Part shown: positions 1 to 7,757 of the stretch, piece after piece
How positions within the stretch are numbered: position 1 is the first letter of the stretch
Layout: the number at the start of each line of letters is the position of its first letter
From: JBBRHQ01 sp963725315
Lineage (GTDB): Bacteria; Actinomycetota; Thermoleophilia; Solirubrobacterales; 70-9
Length of the DNA: 64,000 nt
Assembly: GCA_963725315.1 (NCBI GenBank)
Contig: CAVRYA010000001.1
Location: forward strand, 411,805-475,804
Reading direction: 5' to 3'
Notes under the pieces: generated by a model
The model's database searches: none
Seen by the model: only the letters and a program-made list of their open reading frames with translations
Told to the model about the DNA's origin: nothing
Position numbers and translations under genes: made by a program

Positions 1-127
1 TCGACGTCCCCGCCGCGGTCGAGCCCGAGCCTGAGGAGTCACCGCCCCCGCCGCAGCCGGCGATCGCCAGGGCGGCCGAGACGAGCGCGACCGCGATCAG
101 CCCCGTGAGGTGCCGGGCGCCTCGCAT
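1..127 (-). CDS. Lipoprotein, N-terminal part only (runs off the window)
   Basis: The first 42 codons of a minus-strand gene are visible. They encode a short positive N-terminus (MRGARHLTG), a hydrophobic stretch rich in Ala, Val and Leu, and the lipobox LAIAGC followed by a Gly/Ser linker, so the product is probably exported and lipidated at Cys25. The ATG overlaps the TGA of the upstream tatA gene as ATGA, so the two are very likely co-transcribed. The mature domain lies outside the window, so the function is unknown. The signal peptide is seen directly; membrane anchoring follows from the lipobox rule. Confidence 0.7.
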   Translation of the reverse strand, partial: MRGARHLTGLIAVALVSAALAIAGCGGGGDSSGSGSTAAGTS

Positions 128-297
128 CACGATCGCTCACCCTCCTCGGCCTTGCCCTCGCCCCCGATCGAGCCCTTGAACTCGCGGATGCCGTTGCCGA
201 GCGAGCGCCCCAGCTCGGGGACGCGCTTCGGCCCGAAGACGATCAGGGCGACGATTCCGACTATCACCAGCTCCATCGGTCCGATGTTGGGGATCAT
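127..297 (-). CDS. tatA: Sec-independent translocase subunit TatA
   Basis: A 56-residue protein with the TatA/TatB pattern: a short periplasmic N-terminus, one membrane helix (about residues 8-21, ELVIVGIVALIVFGPKRVPE), the conserved FGPKRVPELGRSLG hinge and amphipathic helix, and a charged Glu/Lys tail. TatA homo-oligomers form the pore that exports folded proteins with twin-arginine signals. The length and the Gly-Pro hinge fit TatA rather than TatB. The ATG at 297 follows a purine-rich GGAGGAAC-type site. The neighbouring ferritin-like gene at 539 carries a twin-arginine signal, so a possible client sits next door. Confidence 0.92.
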   Translation of the reverse strand: MIPNIGPMELVIVGIVALIVFGPKRVPELGRSLGNGIREFKGSIGGEGKAEEGERS

Positions 298-538
298 GCT
301 GTTCCTCCGATCGTGGATCGTCGGCCGGGGCGCTCCCGGCCGGCGCCGTTTGGAGGCGCCACCGGATCTATCGAGAGCGGCGAGCGATCGGATCAGTCCC
401 TCCGCAGGGTTTCCTCCCTCGCTGATCCGTTCTGCGCCGCGACGGCGTAGTGCATCGGCGAGGGCGCCACATCCCTGGCGTCCCCGGCAAACGGTTGCGC
501 TCGCTTCCAAGGCGATGCGCGGAAGGAGACATCGAGAC

Positions 539-1222
539 ATGACCCAGACCAGGCAGAAGCGCGGAGCCCTGGAGCGCGTCACCAGCGACCCGGTCTCGCG
601 CCGCAGGTTCATGGCGCTCGCCGGCGGCGGCGGAGCGGCGAGCCTCTCGGTGCTGCTGGCAGCCTGCGGCAGCGACAGCGACACGACTTCCGGGACCACC
701 TCCTCGGCCTCGTCGCAGGGCGGGAAGACAGGCACCGAGCAGTTCGGCAAGGGAGACGTCGGCATCCTCAACTACGCGCTGACGCTCGAGTACCTGGAGA
801 CGGCGTTCTATTCCGACGTGGTCAAGAGCGGGCTGTTCAAGGGCTCGGAGCTGGAGACGATCAAGAAGTTCGGGGCCGAGGAAGCCGAGCACGTCGCCGC
901 GCTGACCGCCGCCGTCAAGCAGCTCGGCGGGAAGCCGGCGCCGCAGCCGAAGACGAAGTTCCCGCTGAACAGCGCCCAGTCGGTGCTGAAGCTGGCCGGC
1001 ACGGTCGAGAACCTCGGCGCCGCCGCCTATCTCGGCCAGGCCCCCAACATCCAGAGCCCTCAGGTGCTGGCTTCGGCTCTGGCGATTCACAGCGTCGAGG
1101 GCCGCCACGCCGCCGCCCTGAACACCCTGCTCGGCCAGTCGATCACCCCCGACGGGGCGTTCGCGAAGCCGGCCGACGCCAACACCGTCCTGAAGTCGGT
1201 CCAGCCGTTCATCGTCGGCTAG
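539..1222 (+). CDS. Tat-exported ferritin-like lipoprotein
   Basis: A 227-residue protein. Residues 22-48 hold a twin-arginine motif (SRRRFMALAGG), a hydrophobic core and a lipobox (LLAAC), so it is predicted to be exported folded and then lipid-anchored. After a Ser/Thr/Gly linker comes a ferritin-like four-helix domain with carboxylate and His ligands in LTLEYLETAFY and EEAEHVAAL, and a later ENLGAAAY/VEGRHAA pair, as in the Ferritin_2 family. The substrate is not known; family members are candidate di-iron proteins of the cell envelope. The start is the ATG after GGAAGGAGAC. The next gene is a paralogue only 30 bp downstream, so this looks like a two-gene operon. Confidence 0.85.
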   Translation: MTQTRQKRGALERVTSDPVSRRRFMALAGGGGAASLSVLLAACGSDSDTTSGTTSSASSQGGKTGTEQFGKGDVGILNYALTLEYLETAFYSDVVKSGLFKGSELETIKKFGAEEAEHVAALTAAVKQLGGKPAPQPKTKFPLNSAQSVLKLAGTVENLGAAAYLGQAPNIQSPQVLASALAIHSVEGRHAAALNTLLGQSITPDGAFAKPADANTVLKSVQPFIVG

Positions 1223-1252
1223 CCGCGAACAGGCCTAACGAAAGGAACTGAG

Positions 1253-1891
1253 ATGAGTGACGAGAAGCTGACCCATCCCGAGCTGGCCGCGGTCGGAGTC
1301 TCCGACGAGAGCGGCGACCTCTCCCGCAGCGAGGTGATCCTCAAGGGAGCGCTGGCGGCGGGCGCCGTCTACGGCGTCGGCCTGGTCGGTCCCTTCGTCC
1401 GCCAGGCCCTGGCGATGTCCGACGGCGGCGACGTCGGGATCCTCAACTTCGCCCTGACGCTCGAGTATCTGGAGTCGGCCTTCTACGCGGAGGCGAAGAA
1501 GCGGGTCAAGGCGAGCGGTGACCTGAAGAGCCTGATCGACCTGCTGGCCGACGACGAGCAGCAGCACGTCGCCGCGCTGACCGCATCGATCAAGCAGCTG
1601 GGCGGCAAGCCCGTCGCCGAGCCGAAGTTCGACTTCCCCTACAACGGCACGGCCGGCTTCCTGAAGCTCGCCCAGACGTTCGAGGACACGGGGGTCTCCG
1701 CCTATAACGGCGCCGCGCCGCAGATCTCCTCGAAGGCCGTGCTGGGATCGGCGGGCTCGATCGTCCAGGTCGAGGCGCGCCACGCCGCGGCGATCCGCCT
1801 CCAGAACAGTCAGCCGCCGGCGCCGCTCGCCTTCGACCCGACCCTGAGCAAGCCGCAGGTGCTGAAGGCGGTGACGCCGTTCATCCAGTGA
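1253..1891 (+). CDS. Ferritin-like protein, membrane-anchored paralogue
   Basis: A 212-residue ferritin-like protein similar to its upstream neighbour over the four-helix domain: GDVGILNFALTLEYLES, DDEQQHVAAL, FEDTGVSAY and VEARHAAA keep the Glu and His positions expected of a di-iron site. In place of a Tat lipoprotein signal it has about 35 charged residues and then one hydrophobic segment (roughly residues 33-52), so it is probably anchored or secreted by another route. The start follows AAAGGAACTG. Adjacent paralogues suggest a heteromeric or partly redundant envelope pair. The di-iron function is inferred from the family. Confidence 0.85.
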   Translation: MSDEKLTHPELAAVGVSDESGDLSRSEVILKGALAAGAVYGVGLVGPFVRQALAMSDGGDVGILNFALTLEYLESAFYAEAKKRVKASGDLKSLIDLLADDEQQHVAALTASIKQLGGKPVAEPKFDFPYNGTAGFLKLAQTFEDTGVSAYNGAAPQISSKAVLGSAGSIVQVEARHAAAIRLQNSQPPAPLAFDPTLSKPQVLKAVTPFIQ

Positions 1892-1892
1892 T

Positions 1893-2309
1893 TCAGCCGC
1901 CCAGCCCGAGCAGCCGGCGAAGAGCGCCGCGGCCCAGAACGGGCCGCGGCTTGCGCGGCAGGCCGACCTTCTTTCCGGCCGCCCTGAAGTTGTCGCCGTC
2001 GAACACCAGGCTTCCGGGGTTTGTGCCGGCGTCGTTGAGGACGGAGCCTGCCGGCACCACGCCGCCACCGCTGCCAGCGACCGAGATCGTGACACCCACC
2101 AGATGGACGACGCCGTAGGGGTCCTTGCAGAAGGAGACGGGCTCGTAGGGGAACTTGTCGGGTCCGGTGGGCGCGTTCGACCAGATGCAGTCGCCCTCGC
2201 CGCCATGGGAAAATTTCACCTGGCCGTTCGCACCCACCCGCCGGTACGGCTCGGCGCGCTTCAGGTCAACCTTGCCGACCCCAAGGTTGCGGATGTCCGG
2301 AGATCTCAC
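1893..2309 (-). CDS. Truncated secreted-type hypothetical protein
   Basis: The product resembles the C-terminal two thirds of the protein at 57611-58246: a short Leu-Lys segment, then a beta-rich domain (GQVKFSHGG, EPVSFCKDPYGVVHLVG). Reading further upstream in frame to 2408 gives ALGGGAYAALNLPK and SVSSKTIRNGQVRSPDI, which is the hallmark after the signal helix in that family. That segment has no start codon and begins right at the stop of the next gene. The signal peptide therefore seems to be lost, leaving a remnant; a GTG at 2309 could give a cytoplasmic 138-residue product. No function is known. Confidence 0.5.
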   Translation of the reverse strand: MRSPDIRNLGVGKVDLKRAEPYRRVGANGQVKFSHGGEGDCIWSNAPTGPDKFPYEPVSFCKDPYGVVHLVGVTISVAGSGGGVVPAGSVLNDAGTNPGSLVFDGDNFRAAGKKVGLPRKPRPVLGRGALRRLLGLGG

Positions 2310-2408
2310 CTGCCCGTTGCGAATCGTCTTCGAGCTGACGCTGTGCTTGGGCAGATTCAGCGCCGCGTAGGCTCCGCCGCCGAGGGCGCTCCGACGCCAA
2401 ACCGCGGC

Positions 2409-3161
2409 TCAGCGCAGGAAATCCGTCAACAGCTCGCGGAAGGCCTCCGGTTTCTCCAGCGGAGCGAGGTGGCCGGCGCCCTCGATCAGAACCAGACGCG
2501 AGCCGGGGATCGCCTCCGCCATCGCCACCGCCCCGTCCCGGAAGTCGCTCATCTCGCGCTCGCCCGCCGCGATCAGGGTGGGGACGTCGAGACCGGCCAG
2601 CAGCTCGGGGCGCTCCTCGAGCGGGTCGGGCGGCTCCTCCGCGGAGGCCCCGGCCTGGACCTCGAAGGCGCGGCGCTGCATCCTCGCCACTCGCTCGCGC
2701 AGCTCCCGGGGGGCATCCGGGAGCGTCCAGGCGTCGAGGACCACCTCCACCGCCGCCTCGACGTCGCCGGCTTCCAGCGCCGCCCCCTCGGCCTCCCAGA
2801 CCGCCTTCAGCTGCGGGGATGGGTCCAGCTCGGGAGGGGGTGCGGAGAAGAGCGCCAGCGCCGACACCCTCTCGGGAGCGACGACGCCGACCCGCAGTGC
2901 CACGGCGCCTCCGAACGAGTTGCCGGCGATCGCCGCGCGCTCGAGGCCGAGCGCGTCCATCGTCTCCAGCACGGCCGTCCACTCGGCCTCCCCGCCCTCG
3001 TCGACCGGCGCCTCTCCGAAGCCCGGGATGTCGACCGCGATCGCGCGGTAGCCGGCCTCGGCCAGCGGACCCAGGTGCTCTGCCCACATCGTCCGGTCGG
3101 CGATGCCGGCGTGCAGCAGGATGAGCGCCGGCCCGGCTCCGATCTCATCGTGGGGAAGCAT
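2409..3161 (-). CDS. Alpha/beta-fold hydrolase
   Basis: A 250-residue alpha/beta hydrolase. It shows the oxyanion segment LILLHAGIADRTMW, the strand-turn DIPGFGEAPV, the nucleophile elbow GNSFGG with a catalytic Ser near residue 102, an acid in the IAAGERE segment near residue 196 and a late GAGHLAPLEKPE that supplies the catalytic His. This is the layout of small esterases and lactonases such as 3-oxoadipate enol-lactonase-like enzymes; the substrate cannot be read from sequence. It starts at ATG 8 bp after the lysS stop, so it is probably co-transcribed with lysS. Confidence 0.85.
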   Translation of the reverse strand: MLPHDEIGAGPALILLHAGIADRTMWAEHLGPLAEAGYRAIAVDIPGFGEAPVDEGGEAEWTAVLETMDALGLERAAIAGNSFGGAVALRVGVVAPERVSALALFSAPPPELDPSPQLKAVWEAEGAALEAGDVEAAVEVVLDAWTLPDAPRELRERVARMQRRAFEVQAGASAEEPPDPLEERPELLAGLDVPTLIAAGEREMSDFRDGAVAMAEAIPGSRLVLIEGAGHLAPLEKPEAFRELLTDFLR

Positions 3162-3169
3162 CGGCCGAC

Positions 3170-4660
3170 TCAGCTCCGCATCGCCGGGAAGAGAAGGACC
3201 TCGCGCACGCTGCGGGCCCCGGTCAGCAGCATCACCAGGCGGTCGATGCCGAGGCCGACGCCTCCGGTCGGCGGCATCCCCTGCTCGAGCGCCTCGACGA
3301 AGAGCTCATCGAAGGGCTGCGCCTCCTCGTCGCCGCGACGGATCTCCTCAGCCTGCATCTCGAAGCGGCGCCGCTGCTCGTCTGGGTCGTTCAGCTCGCT
3401 GAAGGAGTTGGCGATCTCGATCCCCCCGACAAAGGCCTCCCAGCGCTCGACCAGCCCCTCCTCGGAGCGGTGCGCCTTGGCGAACGGGGAGAGCTCGACC
3501 GGGTAGTCGGTGATCAAGGTCGGCTCGATCAGCTCGGGCTCGACCCGCTTGGAGAGCAGGCCGTCGACCAGCTTGCCCCAGCCCTCCTCGGGGTCGGGCT
3601 CGCTGCCCATCGCCTCGGCCAGGGCCTCGCGGGTCGGGTGCTCGGTGATGTCGATGCCGGTCCGCTCGGCGATCGCATCGCGCAGCGTCTCGCGCTTCCA
3701 GGGCGGCGCCAGGTCGATCTCGGCGCCGTCGCGCTCGATCACGGTGCTCCCGAGGACGCGCTCGGCCGTCTCGGCCACGAGCAGCTCGAGGTCGCGGGCC
3801 GTCTTCAGGTAGTCGGCGTATGCCTCGTACCACTCGAGCATCGTGAACTCGGGGTTGTGCTTCTGCGAGATCCCCTCGTTGCGGAAGTCGCGGCCCAGCT
3901 CGTAGACCTTGTCGATCCCGCCGACCACGCATCGCTTCAGGTAGAGCTCGGTCGCGATCCGCAGGTAGAGGTCGCGGTCCAGCGCGTTGTGATGGGTGGT
4001 GAAGGGTCGCGCCAGGGCGCCGCCGTAGAGCGGCTGCAGCACCGGCGTCTCGACCTCGACGAAGCCGTGATCGTCGAGCCAGCGGCGGACCTCGCGCACC
4101 GTCTCGGCGCGCAGCCCGAACAGCCGCCGGGTCTCCTCGTTGGCGATCAGGTCGAGCTCGCGCCGCCGGTAGCGGGTCTCGGTGTCCGCCAGCCCGTGGA
4201 ATTTGTCTGGGAGCGGCCGCAGGCTCTTGGTCAGCAGCCGCCAGCGGTCGACCGCCAGCGAGAGCTCACCCCGGCGGGTCGCGAAGGCCTCCCCCTCGAC
4301 CCCGACGATGTCGCCGAGATCGAGGTGGACGAGCAGCTCGAACGCCTCCGGCCCGAGCAGGTCCTCGCGGGCGTGCAGCTGGATCTGGCCGCTGGCGTCG
4401 CGCAGGTCGAGAAACGCCGCCTTGCCGTGCCCGCGGCGGGCGACGAGGCGGCCGGCGACGCGGTGGCGCGAGTCGGTCTCGATCCCGGCCGCCAGCCCCT
4501 GGTGCGCCGCCCTCACCTCGCCGATCTCCTCGCGGTCGGAGAACTCGTGCGGGAAGGGCTCGATCCCGGCCTCGCGCAGGCGCTCGAGCTTCTGCCGGCG
4601 CTCGCCGAGCAGGTCGCCGGCGCCCTGCTCACCGGAATCGGGTCCGTTCGGCTCGCTCAT
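3170..4660 (-). CDS. lysS: Lysyl-tRNA synthetase, class II
   Basis: A 496-residue class II lysyl-tRNA synthetase, which charges tRNA-Lys in the cytoplasm. The N-terminal OB-fold (about residues 60-170, RVAGRLVARRGHGKAAFLDL) binds the anticodon. The catalytic domain shows motif 2 (FRNEGISQKHNPEFTMLEWY) and motif 3 (GVGLGIDRLVMLLTG, ending VLLFPAMRS). The length is normal for the family. A TAGGCT hexamer lies 9 nt before the ATG and there is no Shine-Dalgarno site, so a leaderless transcript is likely. The hydrolase gene downstream follows closely. Confidence 0.97.
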   Translation of the reverse strand: MSEPNGPDSGEQGAGDLLGERRQKLERLREAGIEPFPHEFSDREEIGEVRAAHQGLAAGIETDSRHRVAGRLVARRGHGKAAFLDLRDASGQIQLHAREDLLGPEAFELLVHLDLGDIVGVEGEAFATRRGELSLAVDRWRLLTKSLRPLPDKFHGLADTETRYRRRELDLIANEETRRLFGLRAETVREVRRWLDDHGFVEVETPVLQPLYGGALARPFTTHHNALDRDLYLRIATELYLKRCVVGGIDKVYELGRDFRNEGISQKHNPEFTMLEWYEAYADYLKTARDLELLVAETAERVLGSTVIERDGAEIDLAPPWKRETLRDAIAERTGIDITEHPTREALAEAMGSEPDPEEGWGKLVDGLLSKRVEPELIEPTLITDYPVELSPFAKAHRSEEGLVERWEAFVGGIEIANSFSELNDPDEQRRRFEMQAEEIRRGDEEAQPFDELFVEALEQGMPPTGGVGLGIDRLVMLLTGARSVREVLLFPAMRS

Positions 4661-4669
4661 CGGCAGCCG

Positions 4670-4675
4670 AGCCTA
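4670..4675 (-). promoter_or_regulatory. Leaderless -10 element of lysS
   Basis: TAGGCT on the minus strand, 9 nt before the lysS ATG. With a normal 6-9 nt gap from the -10 box to the start site, the transcript would begin at or next to the ATG. No -35 match is visible. Confidence 0.45.
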
Positions 4676-4676
4676 T

Positions 4677-5084
4677 CTATCCACCCCCGAGGTCGGGTGC
4701 CGTCGCCGCCCGGGTCACGTCGGAGACCTGGAAGGGGGCCCGGTAGCGCAGCAGGGTGCGGCCGAAGCGGAGCTCGTCGCCGTCGTCGAGCAGTCGCCGC
4801 CCCTCGACCCGCTCGCCGTTGACGAAGCTGCCGTTGCGGGAGAGCCCCTCGTCCACCAGCACCCACTCGACCCCCATCCGCCGCAGCTCGGTGTGGATGC
4901 GGCTGACGTCCTCGTCCCAGGAGAGGACGACGTCGGCGGAGAGGCTGCGCCCGATCGTCACCTCCAACCAGGAGTCGGGCAGCGAGAGGACGCGCTGGCG
5001 CCCGTCCGAGTCGCGGTAGACCAGGTAGGGGTCGCCGCGGCGCTCGGCCTCGGCCAGCTCGGCGTCCTCGGCCTCGGATGACAC
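4677..5084 (-). CDS. FHA-domain protein
   Basis: A protein of about 135 residues made almost entirely of one forkhead-associated domain: VTIGRSLSADVVLSWDEDVS (strand with the Gly-Arg pair and Ser), RIHTEL (conserved Ser-Arg-Ile-His) and LSRNGSFVNGERV (conserved Asn-Gly). FHA domains bind phospho-threonine peptides, so this is probably a reader of Ser/Thr kinase signalling. Arg, Ser, His and Asn of the binding face are all present. The start is uncertain: GTG at 5084 is used here, with TTG at 5120 as an alternative. It lies between lysS and greA. Confidence 0.75.
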   Translation of the reverse strand: MSSEAEDAELAEAERRGDPYLVYRDSDGRQRVLSLPDSWLEVTIGRSLSADVVLSWDEDVSRIHTELRRMGVEWVLVDEGLSRNGSFVNGERVEGRRLLDDGDELRFGRTLLRYRAPFQVSDVTRAATAPDLGGG

Positions 5085-5141
5085 GCCCGGAATTGGACCA
5101 CGGCAGCGCCCCCGCCGCAAGCGGCCGGGCCGGCCGGGGCG

Positions 5142-5621
5142 CTAGGAGGCCTCGATCTTTGTGATCTTCAGCTTCCTCTTCGGGCCCCGCGGCACGTCGA
5201 CGCTGACGACGTCGTTGCGCTTGCGCCCGACCAGCGCCTTGCCGATCGGCGACTCGTTGGAGAGCTTGTGCTCGGCCGGGTCGGCCTCGGCCGTGCCGAC
5301 GATCTGGAACTTCTGCGAGTTGCCCGACTTCTGGTCCTTGACGTGGACGATCGAGCCGAACTTGACCTCGTCGGTGCCGAGGGCCTTCTCGTCGATCACG
5401 GTGGCCCGCCGCAGCCGCTCCTCGAGCTGGGCGATCCGCGCCTCGAGCAGCGCCTGCTCGTTCTTGGCGTCGTCGTACTCGGCGTTCTCGGAGATGTCAC
5501 CGAACTCGCGCGCTTCCTTGATCCTCTCGGCCACCTCGAGGCGCTTCGTCGTCGAGAGGGTCTCGATCTCTTCCTTCAGCTTCTCGAGCCCCTCGGGCGT
5601 GATCACGGATTGGCGAGTCAT
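5142..5621 (-). CDS. greA: Transcription elongation factor GreA
   Basis: A 159-residue GreA. It enters the RNA polymerase secondary channel and stimulates cleavage of backtracked RNA. The N-terminal coiled coil (residues 1-75) keeps the acidic tip (REFGDISENAEYDDAKNEQ), including the Asp and Glu that coordinate the cleavage metal. The C-terminal FKBP-like domain (from about residue 80) has FGSIVHVKD and LSNESPIGKALVGRK. The ATG follows AAGGAAGAGCA. A TATACT hexamer 110 nt upstream marks a separate promoter with a leader. Confidence 0.96.
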   Translation of the reverse strand: MTRQSVITPEGLEKLKEEIETLSTTKRLEVAERIKEAREFGDISENAEYDDAKNEQALLEARIAQLEERLRRATVIDEKALGTDEVKFGSIVHVKDQKSGNSQKFQIVGTAEADPAEHKLSNESPIGKALVGRKRNDVVSVDVPRGPKRKLKITKIEAS

Positions 5622-5730
5622 TGCTCTTCCTTAGCTTTGGATCCGGTCAGGAAACGGGTCCCCCCGACCCCATGAACAGAGCGCCCTGTGCAGGGATTTT
5701 TCAGTCCCGGCACCGGGCACCGAGCGCGGC

Positions 5731-5736
5731 AGTATA
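5731..5736 (-). promoter_or_regulatory. Probable -10 element for greA
   Basis: TATACT on the minus strand in the gap between greA and the upstream hydrolase gene. It is the only AT-rich hexamer in this gap, and a transcript from it would have a leader of about 105 nt. The leader contains a GTGCCCGGTGCCGGGAC hairpin-forming stretch. The assignment rests on the -10 match only. Confidence 0.4.
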
Positions 5737-5754
5737 GCGAGGCGGCTCGCCCGC

Positions 5755-6639
5755 TCAGGAGCGCTGGGAGACGGCGATCGCTTCGCGCAGCGCAGCGGTG
5801 AGCCGGGTCGGGTCCTCGAGCTGCGGGTAGTGCCCGAGGTCGGCGAACTCAGTCACCTCGACCCCCGGGCGAAGCTCGCGCAGCCCGCCCAGCACGTCGG
5901 GCGTGGCCACCGGGTCGAGCATCCCCCAGGCGAAGCCCAGCGGCCCGTCCCAGTCGCGAATCGCCCCGTGCCAGCGCTCGGCATAGATCTCGCGCTCGTC
6001 CATGTAGCGGACGAGGCGGTGCCCGATGTGGTGCCCGCCGTTGTGGGTGATCAGCGACCACTGGTCGGCCTCCTCGGCGTCGGTCAGCGGGTGCCCCGGG
6101 GAGAAGATCGAGCTGAACTGCGCCTTGAAGAAGCGCTCCGAGGTGAACCGGGAGGCGACCGGCCCGAGCCGGCTGCGCAGCATCTTCTGCGCCAGGGTCG
6201 GGTGCGCCAGCTCGAGGATCATCGAGCCGTTGAAGAGCAGCGCTCCGATCGCCTCGAAGCCGAGCTCGCCGGCCATGTCCCGGGCGAACAGCTCGGTCGC
6301 GACCGACGTCCCCATGTCGTGCGCGCAGATGAACACCGGCCTGCCCTCGCCGTGGCGCGCTATCAGCTCCTCGGTCAGGTCGGCCTGCCAGGCCAGCCCG
6401 TAGGTGTGGTCGCGCGGCTTGTCGGAGAGCCCGAAGCCGAGGAAGTCGAAGGCGAGCGCGGCCCGCCCCGACTCGATCTCGAGCACCGCTCGCCAGTCGT
6501 AGGAGCTGCTGGGGAAGCCGTGCAGGAGGACGAGCAGAGGGCCCTCGCCAGGCCGCGTGGTGACGTGGATGCCGTGATCGCGGAAGGTCTCGCGTCGCCC
6601 CCTCGCCGCCCACGCCTCGACTCTCCCGGTCAGGGTCAA
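5755..6639 (-). CDS. Alpha/beta hydrolase, haloalkane dehalogenase / epoxide hydrolase type
   Basis: A 294-residue alpha/beta hydrolase. HGFPSSSYDW supplies the oxyanion turn, and the nucleophile elbow reads CAHDMGTS, so the nucleophile is Asp (near residue 107) instead of Ser. That is typical of haloalkane dehalogenases and epoxide hydrolases. A cap region follows (about residues 135-215) and the last catalytic His is in DLGHYPQLEDP. The start is TTG and overlaps the dus stop as TTGA, so it is translationally coupled to dus. The actual substrate is unknown. Confidence 0.82.
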   Translation of the reverse strand: MTLTGRVEAWAARGRRETFRDHGIHVTTRPGEGPLLVLLHGFPSSSYDWRAVLEIESGRAALAFDFLGFGLSDKPRDHTYGLAWQADLTEELIARHGEGRPVFICAHDMGTSVATELFARDMAGELGFEAIGALLFNGSMILELAHPTLAQKMLRSRLGPVASRFTSERFFKAQFSSIFSPGHPLTDAEEADQWSLITHNGGHHIGHRLVRYMDEREIYAERWHGAIRDWDGPLGFAWGMLDPVATPDVLGGLRELRPGVEVTEFADLGHYPQLEDPTRLTAALREAIAVSQRS

Positions 6640-7628
6640 GGCGCCGCCCCGGCGTGCTCGCGCGCGGCGCCCAGGGCGTGCACCAGCTCCCTGGCGCGAT
6701 CGAGGTCGGCGCTTCGCTGCATCTCGTCGAGCACCTCCCGCGGTGCCCGGAGCCGATCAAGGTAAGGCGGGTAGAGCTTGCGCAGGTAGCGGGTGGCGCG
6801 CTCGGTGCCGAGGTGCTCCTCGGCCGCGTCGATCACCCACAGCAGCTCCCCCATCACCTCCTCCGGCCGGGGCGGCTCGGAGCGTCGCCCGGTCAGCTCC
6901 TCGAAGACCCAGGGGTTGCCGAGGGAGCCGCGGGCGACCATCACCGCATCGGCGCCCGAGCGCCGGTGGGCCTGGCGCGCGGCCTCCGCCGTGCTCAGCC
7001 CGCCGGAGATGATCACCGGCACCCCGACCCGCTCGACCAGCGCCCGCGCGAGCTCGTAGTCGGGCTCGCCGCGGTGCCCGGCCTTGGCGCTGCGGGGATG
7101 GAAGGCGATCGCCGCGACCCCTCCCTCGCCGGCGAGGCGCTGCGCCAGCTCATATCCGGAACGATCTCCGGGGCGAAGCCCCGAGCGCAGCTTCACGGTA
7201 ACCGGCAGCCCGCTCCCCTCGGCGGCGCCGCGGACCAGGGCCAGGGCCAGCTCGGGGTCCGAGAGGAGGGCGGCGCCTGCTCCGGTGCGGCAGACCTTTC
7301 GCACCGGGCAGCCCATGTTGATGTCGATCAGGTCAGCGCCGCACGAGGCGGCGATCTCCGCCCCCGAGCGCATCACCTCAGGGTCCTGGCCGAACAGCTG
7401 CACCGAGACCGGGTGCTCGTCGGGATGGATCCGCATCAGCTCCCGCAGGGTGCGCTCGTTGCGGTGGTGGAGCCCGAAGCTGGAGACCATCTCCGAGACC
7501 GCCAGCCCGGCGCCGTGGCGGCGCGCCTGCAGGCGCACGAACCAGTTGCCGATCCCGGCCAGCGGCGCCAGCAGGACGCGATTGGCGATCTCGATCCCGC
7601 CGATCGAGAACGGCTCCGTCAGAAGCAG
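6636..7628 (-). CDS. dus: tRNA-dihydrouridine synthase (CTG start proposed)
   Basis: An FMN-dependent enzyme that reduces uridines in tRNA. It shows the catalytic-loop segment INMGCPVRKVCRTGAGAALL, the phosphate-binding VKLRSG and PVIISGGL/VMVARGSLGNPW. The first ATG/GTG/TTG in frame, GTG at 7538, falls inside the conserved barrel: codons upstream of it encode LTEPFSIGGIEIANRVLLAP and then LAGIGNWFV, the first beta strand and cofactor loop. The frame is open to about 7640 with no ATG, GTG or TTG, so CTG at 7628 is the best start and gives 330 residues, normal for the family. Downstream the stop overlaps the hydrolase start. Confidence 0.85.
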   Translation of the reverse strand: MLLTEPFSIGGIEIANRVLLAPLAGIGNWFVRLQARRHGAGLAVSEMVSSFGLHHRNERTLRELMRIHPDEHPVSVQLFGQDPEVMRSGAEIAASCGADLIDINMGCPVRKVCRTGAGAALLSDPELALALVRGAAEGSGLPVTVKLRSGLRPGDRSGYELAQRLAGEGGVAAIAFHPRSAKAGHRGEPDYELARALVERVGVPVIISGGLSTAEAARQAHRRSGADAVMVARGSLGNPWVFEELTGRRSEPPRPEEVMGELLWVIDAAEEHLGTERATRYLRKLYPPYLDRLRAPREVLDEMQRSADLDRARELVHALGAAREHAGAAP

Positions 7629-7757
7629 GCTGACCAGACCTGCCGCCCACCGCCCTGTCCCCGGACGCGGGAGCCGGGGCCGGGGTGGCCGCCGGCAGGA
7701 GCGAGTCGGGTTTATTCCTGGTCCCCCGCCCCGGCGGGAGCGGAGGAGACAGGGCGC

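Noticed and set aside
5106..5142. GC-rich hairpin as greA terminator
   Set aside because: Arms GCGCCCC/GGGGCGC enclose the stop codon with a long loop; not better than background for this GC content.
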